DNA from: JACRBR01 sp964371355
GTDB lineage: Bacteria; Chloroflexota; Dehalococcoidia; DSTF01; JACRBR01
Length of the DNA stretch: 64,000 nucleotides
Assembly: GCA_964371355.1 (NCBI GenBank)
Contig: CAYJMG010000003.1
Location: 62,001 to 126,000 of the forward strand
Direction of reading: 5' to 3'
The notes beneath the pieces were generated by a model. It was not told where the DNA came from. It did not search any database and saw only the letters and a list, made by a program, of their open reading frames with translations. This document shows positions 16,427-24,144 of the stretch, in pieces; within the stretch, counting starts at the first letter, position 1; every line of letters begins with the position of its first letter. Both the position numbers and the translations under genes were made by a program.

Positions 16427-17491
16427 ATGACGCACAAGATCGCAGTACTGCCGGGCGACGGCACCGGCCCGGAGGTCGTCGCCGAGGGCCTGAAGGTGAT
16501 GGAGGCGGTCGCCGCCAAGACCGGCCTCAAGTACGAGCTGGCGCACTACGACCTGGGGGGCGAGCGCTACCTGCGCACGGGCGAGATCCTGCCCGACGGC
16601 ATGGTCGACGAGCTGCGCGGCTACGACGCGATCTTCCTCGGCGCGATCGGCCACCCCGACGTTGCGCCCGGCATCCTGGAGAAGGGGCTGCTGCTGCGGC
16701 TGCGATTCGAGCTGGACCAGTACATCAACCTTCGGCCGGTAAAGCTGTACGAGGGCGTCGACTGTCCCCTGAAGAACAAGGGGCCGAAAGACATCGACTT
16801 CGTGGTGGTGCGCGAGAACACGGAGGGGCTGTACTCGGGCGCGGGCGGGTTCCAGTACAAGGGCACGCCGCAGGAGGTCTCGACCCAGGTACACGTGACG
16901 ACGCGCTTCGGGGCGGAGCGGGCGATCCGGTACGCGTTCGACCTGGCGCGCAAGCGGAACAAGGACAAGAAGCTGCTGCTGTGCGGAAAGACGAACGTGC
17001 TGACCTTCGTGCATGACACCTGGTGGCGGGCGTTCAACGAAGTGGGCGAAGCGGACTACCCGGACATCAAGCGCGAGTACGCGCACGTCGACGCGACGAC
17101 GATGTGGTTCGTGAAGAACCCGGAGTGGTTCGACGTGATCGTGGTCGAGAACATGTTCGGCGACATCATCACCGACCTCGGCGCGATGATTCAGGGCGGG
17201 CTGGGCGTCGCCGCCGGCGGCAACATCAACCCGGCCGGCGTCAGCATGTTCGAGCCCATCGGCGGTTCGGCGCCCAAGTACACCGGGCTGAACGTCGTCT
17301 GCCCCATCGCCGCCATCGGCGCGGCGCAGATGATGCTGGAGTCGCTGGGCGAGACGGAGAGCGCCAACCGGATCGAACAGGGGATCATGAAGGCGCTGTC
17401 GTCGGGGAAGATCGAGTCGCTCTCGGCGGGCAAGATGGGCATGGGCACCCGCGAAGTCGGCGAACTCATCGCAGAGCTGGCGTCGGAGTAG
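16427..17491 (+). CDS. Isopropylmalate/isocitrate dehydrogenase family enzyme (beta-decarboxylating)
   Basis: 354 aa, full length. The start MTHKIAVLPGDGTGPEVV is the standard nucleotide-binding opening. The substrate loop EKGLLLRLRFELD followed by INLRPVKLY is of 3-isopropylmalate dehydrogenase type. Other landmarks are VVVRENTEGLYSG, the lysine in GKTNVL and the metal-binding Asp residues in FGDIITDLGAM. The cofactor loop reads GGSAPKYTG. Lys-Tyr at this place corresponds to the NADP-specifying pair of isocitrate dehydrogenase rather than the Asp-Ile of NAD-dependent isopropylmalate dehydrogenases. No leuC or leuD is adjacent, so the role (leucine synthesis, TCA cycle or another malate-type substrate) is not fixed. 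A ribosome-binding site CTGGAGA lies upstream. Confidence 0.85.
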   Translation: MTHKIAVLPGDGTGPEVVAEGLKVMEAVAAKTGLKYELAHYDLGGERYLRTGEILPDGMVDELRGYDAIFLGAIGHPDVAPGILEKGLLLRLRFELDQYINLRPVKLYEGVDCPLKNKGPKDIDFVVVRENTEGLYSGAGGFQYKGTPQEVSTQVHVTTRFGAERAIRYAFDLARKRNKDKKLLLCGKTNVLTFVHDTWWRAFNEVGEADYPDIKREYAHVDATTMWFVKNPEWFDVIVVENMFGDIITDLGAMIQGGLGVAAGGNINPAGVSMFEPIGGSAPKYTGLNVVCPIAAIGAAQMMLESLGETESANRIEQGIMKALSSGKIESLSAGKMGMGTREVGELIAELASE

Positions 17492-17539
17492 CGCCGCACC
17501 GGCGATCTATGCTGGTCGCGCAGGGCACGGAGACCTCCC

Positions 17540-18169
17540 GTGCGAAACGTATTTGTCTGTGCGTGGTTCGCCATCATCTGCGCCGTTGCGGTGTCAGCGT
17601 GCGACGGCGCGGCGGCGCCACGAACCCCCGAGACGCAACCTGCGACCATCCCGCCAACCCTGCGGCGTCTGTCCTTCCCGGAGTTCTCCATCTCTATAGA
17701 ACTGCCACGCGAGTGGACGACGAATGCGGCCCCGATGCCGTACGCGAGCTGCGCCAATTGCACCTCCATCGGGCCAGCGCCGACGCCGTATCCATATGGG
17801 ATCCAGTTCTGGAAGGGCACTCACCAGGTCGGCTGTGACCCTTGCTACCACCTGACCATCCGCACGCTGCCGCGGGGTCCAACGCTGTCCATCGACGCGA
17901 ACGGTCACGTCGCGTTCCAGCAGGAGTACGAGCGGCAGGGGCCGCTTGGTCTTGTCAACACGGACGGCGATACGACGCTGTACAGGGAGATCCTGACCGT
18001 CGTGCCACTCGAACCGATTGGCGGCCTCCCGGGCGAGGCGGAGGTGCCGGCCGTGTTCATCGACGCGTTCTATCGCTACGGCGACCAGCATGGCGAGAGG
18101 GAGACGCGGGCGGCCCTCGCGGATCTGCTGGCCAGCATCGAAATCTTGGACACCGCGGCAGCGCCATAG
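17540..18169 (+). CDS. Small secreted lipoprotein
   Basis: 209 aa. The signal peptide ends with the lipobox VSAC at about residues 18-21, followed by a short Pro/Thr spacer. The mature part has a strand-rich pattern (FPEFSISIELPREWT) like proteins that carry a small extracytoplasmic beta domain. Four Cys occur as CANC and CDPC pairs, possibly disulphide-linked. The start is GTG 17540. TATGCT at 17518-17523 is a possible -10. No family is recognised. It is followed on the same strand by a second lipoprotein, the S33 peptidase. Confidence 0.65.
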   Translation: MRNVFVCAWFAIICAVAVSACDGAAAPRTPETQPATIPPTLRRLSFPEFSISIELPREWTTNAAPMPYASCANCTSIGPAPTPYPYGIQFWKGTHQVGCDPCYHLTIRTLPRGPTLSIDANGHVAFQQEYERQGPLGLVNTDGDTTLYREILTVVPLEPIGGLPGEAEVPAVFIDAFYRYGDQHGERETRAALADLLASIEILDTAAAP

Positions 18170-18228
18170 CCCAGATGTAACCATCTCATCACAGCCCGCA
18201 GCGCCCTGTGCCCGTATCCTGTAGCGGT

Positions 18229-19773
18229 TTGATCAAGACGCCCGCCACCGCCCATCGTTTCTCGCTGTTCGCGGTCGCCTGCCTCACCGCGTGGGCTGCT
18301 TACGCGTGCCGCGACGGCGGCGACCCCAAACCCATATCCACATCCGCACCCTCGTCGACCGCCGCGCCGTCTCCCGCTCCCACGGCCGTCCCGACGGAGG
18401 CGCCACCGGCGGTACTGGACTGGGAGTCGTGCAGCGGCGGGTTCGAGTGCGCGCGCATCGACGTGCCGCTGGATTACGCGGACGTGGCCAAGGGCACGAT
18501 CAGCGTGCCGCTCATCCGGCGTCCGGCCGGCGATGAGGAGCAGCGCATCGGTTCGCTGCTGGTGAACCCGGGCGGGCCGGGTGTGTCCGGCGTCGACTTC
18601 GTGCGCAACGCCTCGCTCATCTTCTCGCCGAAGGTGCGAGAACGGTTCGACATCGTCGGCTGGGACCCGCGCGGCGTGGCAGGGAGCGAACCTGCAGTGA
18701 ACTGCGTCGACGAGCTGGACGATCTCATCTCGACGGACCCGTCGCCGGACAGCGTGGAGGAGCAGCAGGCCCAGGACGCGCTGGCGCGGGCGTTCGCGGA
18801 AGGATGCGCCGAACGCAGCGGGGCGATCCTGCCGTACCTGGCGACCGAGAACACCGCGCGCGACATGGACCGCATCCGCGCGGCGCTGGGCGACGAGAAG
18901 CTGACGTACTTCGGGTTCTCATACGGCACCTTCTACGGCGCGATCTACGCCGAGATGTTCCCGGACCGCGTGCGGGCACTGGCGCTCGACGCCGTCGTCG
19001 ACCCCTCGATCACGGCGCAGGAAGACGCCAAGAACCAGACGCTAGGGCTGGAGGCGGCCCTGGACGCCTTTTTCGCCGACTGCGCCGCCGACATCGAGTG
19101 CTATTTCTACTCGGACGGCGACCCGGCGGCGGCGTTCGACGCGCTGATGGCGCAGCTCGAGGCGCAGCCGATCGCGGGGGACGGCAGTATCGACGTGGGG
19201 CCGGGCATCGCGTGGCTGGGAGTGATCTCGGCGCTGTACAACAAAGAGAGCTGGCCGCAACTTGCAGAATCGCTGCTGGGCGCGCAGCAGGGCAACGGCA
19301 TCGGCCTGCTCGCGCTCTCGAACTTCATCACGGGCAGGATTGGGCCCGGCAACTATTCCGACGAGCTGGAGCAGCGCATCGCGACGGTGTGCGTCGACTC
19401 CGAACGGCTCTCGCGTGAGGAGAAGATCGCGCTGCTACAGGAACTGGAGGCGCTCGCGCCGCGGCTGGGCGATGCGGGCGTGGGGCCGGCGGGCGACCCC
19501 TGCGACTTCTGGCCGGCGCCGTCGCTGCGGGAGCCCATGCGGGTGAGCGCGGCGGGCGCGCCGCCCATCCTGGTGCTGGGCACCACGGGCGACCCGATCA
19601 CGCCGTACCAGCAGGCGCAGTCGCTGGCGGAGCAACTATCGTCGGGCGTGCTGCTGACGCTGGTGGGCACGAAGCACACGGCCTATGGCGGCGGCAAAGC
19701 CTGCATCGACGATGCGGTGGACGCGTACCTGCTCGAACTCACGGCGCCGGACGAGGGCACGCGGTGCGAGTAG
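18229..19773 (+). CDS. Lipid-anchored alpha/beta hydrolase, S33 tripeptidyl aminopeptidase-like
   Basis: 514 aa from TTG 18229. The signal peptide ends in the lipobox AYAC, followed by a Ser/Pro/Thr spacer. The hydrolase fold is complete: oxyanion region LLVNPGGPGVSG, nucleophile elbow GFSYGTFYG, the Asp in LGTTGDPITP and the His in GTKHTAYGGG. The C-terminal cap is of TAP type, as in Streptomyces SlpD/SlpE and tripeptidyl aminopeptidases. The frame is open from GTG 18208. However, TATCCT at 18215-18220 makes a promoter between the two starts likely, and TTG 18229 gives a normal signal peptide. The likely role is release of N-terminal peptides outside the membrane. Confidence 0.82.
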   Translation: MIKTPATAHRFSLFAVACLTAWAAYACRDGGDPKPISTSAPSSTAAPSPAPTAVPTEAPPAVLDWESCSGGFECARIDVPLDYADVAKGTISVPLIRRPAGDEEQRIGSLLVNPGGPGVSGVDFVRNASLIFSPKVRERFDIVGWDPRGVAGSEPAVNCVDELDDLISTDPSPDSVEEQQAQDALARAFAEGCAERSGAILPYLATENTARDMDRIRAALGDEKLTYFGFSYGTFYGAIYAEMFPDRVRALALDAVVDPSITAQEDAKNQTLGLEAALDAFFADCAADIECYFYSDGDPAAAFDALMAQLEAQPIAGDGSIDVGPGIAWLGVISALYNKESWPQLAESLLGAQQGNGIGLLALSNFITGRIGPGNYSDELEQRIATVCVDSERLSREEKIALLQELEALAPRLGDAGVGPAGDPCDFWPAPSLREPMRVSAAGAPPILVLGTTGDPITPYQQAQSLAEQLSSGVLLTLVGTKHTAYGGGKACIDDAVDAYLLELTAPDEGTRCE

Positions 19774-19777
19774 TGGG

Positions 19778-20200
19778 TCAGCGGGTGCTCGCGGGCGTGA
19801 GGACGCCGAGATCACGCAGCAGCCCTTCGACCCGCAGGCGGACCAACCCGCGGATACGGCGGGTCTCCGCGAGGGTGGCGCCGGCCGGGTCGTCGATCTG
19901 CCAGTCCTCGTACCGCTTTCCGGGGTAGATGGGGCAGGCGTCGCCGCAGCCCATCGTGATCACCGCGTCCGCCTCTCGCACGGCATCGTCCGTGATCAGC
20001 TTCGGACGCTCGGCGGCAAGATCGATGCCCAGCTCACCCATGACGGCGCGGACGTTTGGGTGCACGGCGCCGGCGGGCTCGGAGCCGCCGGAGCGGATGT
20101 CCACGCGGTCGCCGGCCATCATTCTCGCGAGCGCGGCGGCCATCTGAGAGCGCCCCGCGTTGTGCACGCACACAAACAGGATCGTCGGTCTGCCGCGCAT
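19778..20200 (-). CDS. arsC: Arsenate reductase, thioredoxin-coupled type
   Basis: 140 aa from ATG 20200. This is the low-molecular-weight phosphatase fold: the P-loop reads FVCVHNAGRSQMA (Cx5R). The two further cysteines of the disulphide relay appear in MGCGDACPIYPGKRYEDW, and the catalytic Asp-Pro is in IDDPAG. The family reduces arsenate to arsenite with electrons from thioredoxin. It is the last gene of the minus-strand arsenic cluster, but a strong terminator lies just upstream (20253-20287), so its expression may be lower or independent. No Shine-Dalgarno is clear. Confidence 0.93.
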   Translation of the reverse strand: MRGRPTILFVCVHNAGRSQMAAALARMMAGDRVDIRSGGSEPAGAVHPNVRAVMGELGIDLAAERPKLITDDAVREADAVITMGCGDACPIYPGKRYEDWQIDDPAGATLAETRRIRGLVRLRVEGLLRDLGVLTPASTR

Positions 20201-20219
20201 TGGCTTCGTCTCATTCGCA

Positions 20220-20240
20220 GCGCGGGCTTTTAGCCCGCGC
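20220..20240. repeat. Palindromic repeat, GCGCGGGC type
   Basis: GCGCGGGCT-TTT-AGCCCGCGC, a 9-bp perfect stem between the moaD-like and arsC genes. It is related to the element at 15378-15398. Confidence 0.6.
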
Positions 20241-20252
20241 GCTGTGGCATGC

Positions 20253-20287
20253 AACAAGAAAGAGGGACGGAGCACCTCCGTCCCTCT
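20253..20287 (-). terminator. Intrinsic terminator inside the arsenic cluster
   Basis: On the minus strand AGAGGGACGGAG pairs perfectly with CTCCGTCCCTCT (12-bp stem, 3-base loop) and runs into TTCTTGTT. It lies 13 bases after the stop of the moaD-like gene and before arsC, so it should end or attenuate the arsR-arsM-moaD message. Confidence 0.8.
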
Positions 20288-20299
20288 CATTGCTGCTGC

Positions 20300-20563
20300 C
20301 TACCCGCCACTGATGGGCGGGATCAGATCGACGGTGTCGCCGTCGCGAAGGCGGTGCGACTGGTCTTGCACTTCCTCCTCGACGGCGATGACGTACGTGG
20401 TCATGAAACCCTCGAGCACCGGGTACGCCTGCACGAGCCCGTCGCGAAGGGTGGCGACGGTGGCGCCGTCGGGCAACTCGAGGTCGACCTTCTTCGCGCC
20501 GACCAGCGCCTGGATGCCGGAGAAGAGGCGCACCTTCACGCTGATGGACTGTCCGACGGTCAT
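20300..20563 (-). CDS. MoaD/ThiS-family sulfur-carrier-like protein
   Basis: 87 aa with a ubiquitin-like pattern: an N-terminal strand (VKVRLFSGIQAL), the DGATVATLRDGL helix, and the C-terminal strand LRDGDTVDLIPPISGG ending in Gly-Gly. Such a tail is normally adenylated and thiocarboxylated. It sits between arsM and arsC, with GAGAGGGAG before the ATG. No MoeB/ThiF activator or molybdopterin gene is close by. It may supply sulfur or serve a cofactor enzyme, but why it belongs to the arsenic cluster is not clear from the sequence. Confidence 0.85.
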   Translation of the reverse strand: MTVGQSISVKVRLFSGIQALVGAKKVDLELPDGATVATLRDGLVQAYPVLEGFMTTYVIAVEEEVQDQSHRLRDGDTVDLIPPISGG

Positions 20564-20586
20564 GATCGCTCCCTCTCCGTGTCCTT

Positions 20587-20605
20587 CACAGCCGGGGCGG
20601 CTGTG
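20587..20605. repeat. Palindromic repeat, CAGCCG/CGGCTG type
   Basis: CACAGCCGGGGCGGCTGTG forms an 8-bp stem with a GGG loop just after arsM. Related elements are at 41456-41476, 41496-41516 and, with different arms, 25399-25415. Confidence 0.55.
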
Positions 20606-20611
20606 CCAACG

Positions 20612-21352
20612 CTAGCAGCACGTGGCGGCGGGCTTGTACGCGGAGATCGTTGCACTGTACCACGGCTTCTCGCCGACCTTGCCGCGCGTGTCGACGCGGA
20701 CGTTGTTGAAGCCGGCAGCGATGAGCCGGTTCAGGTAGTCGCTCTCGATCAGCGCGCCGGCCGCGCAGCCCGCCCACAGCGCCAGGTCGTCACGCTCGGC
20801 GGACGTGAGTTCGCGCGAGAGGACGATGTCGGAGACGTGGAAGCGGCCGCCGGGGCGGAGGACGCGGAACGACTCGCGGAACACGGCGTCCTTGTCGGGC
20901 GAGAGGTTGATGACGCAGTTGGAGATGATGACGTCGACGGTCGTGTCGTCGATGGGCATGCTCTCCATCTCGCCCTTGCGGAACTCGACATTGGTCGCGC
21001 CGAGCTTGTCGCGGTTCTGGTTGGCCAGCGCCAGCATCTCGTCGGTCATGTCGAGGCCGATCACGTGGCCCTTCTCGCCGACCTGCTTGGCGGAGAGGAA
21101 GCAGTCGAGGCCGGGGCCGGAGCCGAGGTCGAGCACCGTCTCACCCTCGCGCAGGCCGGCGATCGCGGTGGGGTTGCCGCAGCCGTAGGAGGCGACGGTC
21201 TCGGGCAGGTCCTTCACGTCGTCGATGACGTAGAGCCTGTCCTTGTAGTCGGGCGCGCCCTCGGCGGGCCCGCAACACGAGGACGCCTTCACCGCGCGCT
21301 CGCCGTAGAACTCCTTCACCGCGCCCTTGATCTCGTCTGCTGTTCGTGCCAT
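20612..21352 (-). CDS. arsM: Arsenite S-adenosylmethionine methyltransferase
   Basis: 246 aa. The N-terminal SSCCGPAE and SYGCGNPTAIAG, SNCVINLSPDK in the centre and WAGCAAGA are the signatures of ArsM, including the Cys residues that bind As(III). The SAM site is VLDLGSGPGLDCFLSA. The C-terminus ends in Cys-Cys. The enzyme methylates arsenite to mono- and dimethyl forms. The ATG at 21352 has AAAGGAG upstream. Between arsR and this gene lies a 10-bp hairpin (21374-21398) that may adjust expression. Length is normal for the bacterial family. Confidence 0.95.
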   Translation of the reverse strand: MARTADEIKGAVKEFYGERAVKASSCCGPAEGAPDYKDRLYVIDDVKDLPETVASYGCGNPTAIAGLREGETVLDLGSGPGLDCFLSAKQVGEKGHVIGLDMTDEMLALANQNRDKLGATNVEFRKGEMESMPIDDTTVDVIISNCVINLSPDKDAVFRESFRVLRPGGRFHVSDIVLSRELTSAERDDLALWAGCAAGALIESDYLNRLIAAGFNNVRVDTRGKVGEKPWYSATISAYKPAATCC

Positions 21353-21373
21353 GTCATTTTCTCCTTTCGTGCT

Positions 21374-21398
21374 CCCCTCTCCCGTTCTGGGAGAGGGG
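21374..21398. repeat. CCCCTCTCCC palindromic element between arsR and arsM
   Basis: CCCCTCTCCC-GTTCT-GGGAGAGGGG is a perfect 10-bp stem, flanked by GGGGGTGAGG. It resembles interspersed elements seen in many unrelated high-GC genomes. On the minus strand it lies inside the arsR-arsM leader, 22 bases before the arsM start. Confidence 0.6.
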
Positions 21399-21454
21399 CT
21401 GGGGGTGAGGGCCTATCGTCTATTTCCGATACGGCGAGCAGAACGAAACGCGCG

Positions 21455-21760
21455 CTAGCAGCACGCCTCGCTCAGCGCGCCGAACTCGCGCTTCAGCCAC
21501 TCCAGCGCCTTCTGGTCCAGGCCGTAACAGGTGTTGGGGCCGTCGATCACGCCGACGACGACACCCGCGTCCTTCAGGACCTTCAGGTGCTCGGAGACGG
21601 TGGACTGTGCCAGTGGCAGCTCTAGGACCAGGTCGCCGCACACGCACGCCTGCCGCTGCGCCAGCAGCTTCACGATGCGGTACCGCGCCGGATGCGCGAT
21701 CGCCCGCAGCATCGCCACCGTCTTTGCCTCATCCGTCGTCTGCTCGATGACCTTCATCAT
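21455..21760 (-). CDS. arsR: ArsR-family arsenic-responsive repressor
   Basis: 101 aa. A winged-helix fold is visible: AIAHPARYRIVKLL, the metal-site helix CVCGDLVLELPLAQSTVSEHLKVL-like segment, and the wing VVVGVIDGPNTCYGL. The Cys pair CVC plus the C-terminal Cys-Cys could bind As(III). Two adjacent ATGs (21760 and 21757) are possible starts. The promoter TTGACA-17-TAAATT upstream predicts a transcript beginning near 21758, which favours a leaderless message from 21757. It heads the cluster with arsM, a moaD-like gene and arsC. Confidence 0.92.
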   Translation of the reverse strand: MMKVIEQTTDEAKTVAMLRAIAHPARYRIVKLLAQRQACVCGDLVLELPLAQSTVSEHLKVLKDAGVVVGVIDGPNTCYGLDQKALEWLKREFGALSEACC

Positions 21761-21764
21761 CGGC

Positions 21765-21793
21765 AATTTACGATACCGGGAAGGGGCTGTCAA
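21765..21793 (-). promoter_or_regulatory. Sigma-70-like promoter of the arsenic cluster
   Basis: TTGACA (21793-21788) and TAAATT (21770-21765), spaced 17 bases, are close to consensus. The short inverted word ATCG-8-CGAT overlaps the -10 box and the start codons, where an ArsR dimer could block initiation. The operator role is inference. Confidence 0.75.
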
Positions 21794-21829
21794 GTGGAGG
21801 TTGCGGCACCTAGTCAGCCGCAGCCGGCC

Positions 21830-22162
21830 TTATGGCCGCGGGGCGCCCCAATGCGCTGCGCACTCCTCGTTGAGGATTTGGACGAAGCGCTCGCCCGAAG
21901 CCAACTCGGTCTTGTCCGGTGCAGGCGTGAGTGTGGCCTCGTAGGTCGCAAGGAGTGCAAGCTGTGCCGAATCGCCAGCCTGCTGGCTGCGGCTGCAGAC
22001 CGTTGCCCAGACAATAGGGTATTCGACGAACCTCGTGCGAAGGTCCGCACGAGCGTCCCGCTCGGTCGTAACGGTTCCCTGGTCGACGAGAATCGGGCTG
22101 CCGCCGTTGGAGCACCCGGCGAACACCAACGTCACGAGGGTCAATCCGACGCCGCGAATCAC
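21830..22162 (-). CDS. Small lipoprotein
   Basis: 110 aa. The signal peptide MIRGVGLTLVTLVFAGC ends in the lipobox FAGC, followed by SNGGSP. The mature part of about 95 residues has two further Cys and ends HWGAPRP. No family is recognised. The start is GTG 22162, with TATCCT exactly six bases upstream and no Shine-Dalgarno, so a leaderless message is likely. It is divergent in function from its neighbours: the arsenic cluster downstream and a nucleotidyltransferase-like gene upstream. Confidence 0.62.
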   Translation of the reverse strand: MIRGVGLTLVTLVFAGCSNGGSPILVDQGTVTTERDARADLRTRFVEYPIVWATVCSRSQQAGDSAQLALLATYEATLTPAPDKTELASGERFVQILNEECAAHWGAPRP

Positions 22163-22168
22163 GATGCA

Positions 22169-22174
22169 AGGATA
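22169..22174 (-). promoter_or_regulatory. Putative -10 box of a leaderless promoter (small lipoprotein)
   Basis: TATCCT on the minus strand, exactly six bases before GTG 22162. Confidence 0.45.
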
Positions 22175-22186
22175 GCGATTAGGCCT

Positions 22187-22834
22187 CTACTTGGGGGCCT
22201 TATCGTCTGTCGGGCTCGATGCTGCGGTCCCGAACTCCAGTTCGCCAAGAGCGATGACGCTTTCGAGGTCTTCCATGAACTCCGGATGGTATCGAGATAC
22301 GACAGCGCGCACCTTCTCCCGAGTTGCGGCATCAGCGATGCCTAGCATGCGACCGATATCGCCACTGTCCACGAGCCGGTCCGATTCCATCTTCATGAGG
22401 ACAAGGTACGGAAGAGTGAGTACGGGTAGGCCCTGTTGATCCCGGTTCGCGCCTGCAAGCCGCAGTGCCTCCTCGACCCAGGAGGCCCGGCCCTCGATCA
22501 AGTCGACGGGCGTGCCATCCGGAGGATTCCATGTCGAGCCCCCGATGCTTAATGGCCCGGTGAACTCAAAGCCTGCGTTCCGTAAGCGCTCCTCGACGGC
22601 CGGGCGGTCTCGACTGAGTACGAGTATGTCGAGATCCTGCGTGCCGCGCTCTGGCATGTAGTTGCGCGTCGCGACGCCACCGCACACCGCCCACTGAAAG
22701 TCAGCGAGCACTTGCGACAGGTCGGGCCATTCATGCAAAGCGGTATCTCCCCGGCGAAGGTTGCTCCCCGTCCCGGGGCGCTGGCGACGGAGCGCGATGT
22801 CGATCAGCGTTCGGCGCGTTCCCTGAGTTGCCAT
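22187..22834 (-). CDS. Nucleotidyltransferase-like protein
   Basis: 215 aa. The centre reads VCGGVATRNYMPERGTQDLDILVLSRD. The Gly-Gly followed by R-T-x-D-L-D-I is the pattern of the DNA polymerase beta-like nucleotidyltransferase fold used by AbiEii- and DUF6036-type proteins. The second half is helical with PYLVLMKMESDRLVDSGDIGRML, also common in that group (Lys and Asp in the late helix). Start ATG 22834 has GGAGGCTCG upstream and a TACAAT box. No antitoxin-like partner is adjacent, so a toxin-antitoxin role is not supported here. Confidence 0.7.
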   Translation of the reverse strand: MATQGTRRTLIDIALRRQRPGTGSNLRRGDTALHEWPDLSQVLADFQWAVCGGVATRNYMPERGTQDLDILVLSRDRPAVEERLRNAGFEFTGPLSIGGSTWNPPDGTPVDLIEGRASWVEEALRLAGANRDQQGLPVLTLPYLVLMKMESDRLVDSGDIGRMLGIADAATREKVRAVVSRYHPEFMEDLESVIALGELEFGTAASSPTDDKAPK

Positions 22835-22873
22835 CGAGCCTCCGGTTCATTGTACGGAGGCTGGCAAGCCCCC

Positions 22874-24040
22874 TCACGCGGCCTTCGCCGCCTCCACGGC
22901 CGCCCGCGCGGCAGTGCCGAGGTCCTCCGCGCGGATCACCGGCAACCCCGACTCCTCGATGAGCCGCTTGCCTTCCTCGACGTTGGTGCCGGCCAGGCGG
23001 GCGACGACGGGGATGGTGCGTGACATGCGCTTCTGGGCGCCGATGATGCCCTCGGCGATGATGTCGACGCGCGCCATGCCGCCGAAGATGTTCACGAGGA
23101 TCGCCTTCACGCTCTCATCGCGCGAGATGATGAGCAGCGCGTCGATGACTTTGTTCACGTCGTTCGCAGTGGCGATGTCGAGGAAGTTCGCGGGCTCACC
23201 CCCGGCGAACTTGATGCTGTCCATGGTGGCCATGGCCAGCCCTGCCCCGTTCACCAGGCAGCCGATGTTCCCGTCCAGCTTGATGAAGTTGCTGATGCCC
23301 TTCTCGGCTGCCTCCACCTCGCTGGGATCCTCTTCGTCCTTGTCGCGCAGGGCCTCGATCTCCGGGTGCCGGAAGAGGGCGTTGTCGTCGACGTTCATTT
23401 TCGCGTCGAGGGCGAGCACGCGGCCGTCGCTGGTGACCACGAGCGGGTTGATTTCGGCGAGCGAGGCGTCCTTCGCCATGAAGGCGTCGTAGAGTCCTGC
23501 CATCAGCTTCGTCGCCTGCTTCTGCTGATCACCCGTAAGCCCCAGCGCGAAGCACAGCTCGCGCGCGAGGTGCGGCTGGAAGCCGGTGACGGGGTCGATG
23601 GCGACGCGGAAGATCTGCTCCGGCGTCTTCGCCGCGACCTCCTCGATGTCCATACCGCCGGCCGCGCTGGCCATCATCACGGGCTTGCCCGCCGCGCCGT
23701 CGATGAGCATCGCGAGGTACAGCTCGCGCTCGATCGGCATCTGCTCCTCGACGAGCACCGTCTTCACCTTCTGGCCGGCGGGGCCCGTCTGGTGGGTGAC
23801 GAGCTGCATCCCGTTGATCTGCCCGAACACCTGCGCCGCCTCGTCCGGCGTGTTCGCGAGCTTGACGCCGCCGCCCTTCCCGCGGCCCCCGGCGTGGATT
23901 TGCGCCTTCACGACGACTTTGCCACCCAACTCCTGTGCGATCGCCTTCGCTTCGATGGCATCCTTCGCGACGCGCCCCTTCGGAATCGGCACCCCGAACT
24001 CGGCGAAGATACCTTTTGCCTGGAACTCGTGGATTTTCAT
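22874..24040 (-). CDS. sucC: Succinyl-CoA synthetase (ADP-forming), beta subunit
   Basis: 388 aa, the usual length. It begins MKIHEFQAKGIFAEFGVPIP, the ATP-grasp opening. Landmarks include VVVKAQIHAGGRGKGGGVKLA, the metal site AEINPLVV, CLVNGAGLAMATMD and VNIFGGMARVD near the C-terminus. It forms a heterotetramer or dimer with SucD and makes ATP from succinyl-CoA in the TCA cycle. No sucD lies next to it: the downstream gene is unrelated. An SD-like GGAGACCC precedes the ATG. Confidence 0.95.
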   Translation of the reverse strand: MKIHEFQAKGIFAEFGVPIPKGRVAKDAIEAKAIAQELGGKVVVKAQIHAGGRGKGGGVKLANTPDEAAQVFGQINGMQLVTHQTGPAGQKVKTVLVEEQMPIERELYLAMLIDGAAGKPVMMASAAGGMDIEEVAAKTPEQIFRVAIDPVTGFQPHLARELCFALGLTGDQQKQATKLMAGLYDAFMAKDASLAEINPLVVTSDGRVLALDAKMNVDDNALFRHPEIEALRDKDEEDPSEVEAAEKGISNFIKLDGNIGCLVNGAGLAMATMDSIKFAGGEPANFLDIATANDVNKVIDALLIISRDESVKAILVNIFGGMARVDIIAEGIIGAQKRMSRTIPVVARLAGTNVEEGKRLIEESGLPVIRAEDLGTAARAAVEAAKAA

Positions 24041-24054
24041 TGGGTCTCCGTGGG

Positions 24055-24090
24055 AGTTAGTCGTTGGGTCGTTAGGGTTTCGGGTCGATC
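24055..24090. repeat. GTTAGG-rich intergenic sequence, related to copy 1
   Basis: Contains GTTAGTCGTTGGGTCGTTAG between sucC and a GNAT gene. It shares the GTCGTTAGG words with the 19-mer at 4824 and 46893, but not the whole unit. Confidence 0.35.
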
Positions 24091-24144
24091 CGCAGATCGG
24101 TCGGATTGGGGATCCGCCGGAGAGGATTCTCGCGTACTCGCGGG

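Noticed and set aside
22187..22834. Toxin-antitoxin reading of the nucleotidyltransferase-like gene
   Set aside because: No adjacent partner of AbiEi, HEPN or other antitoxin type exists. The neighbours are sucC and a lipoprotein.
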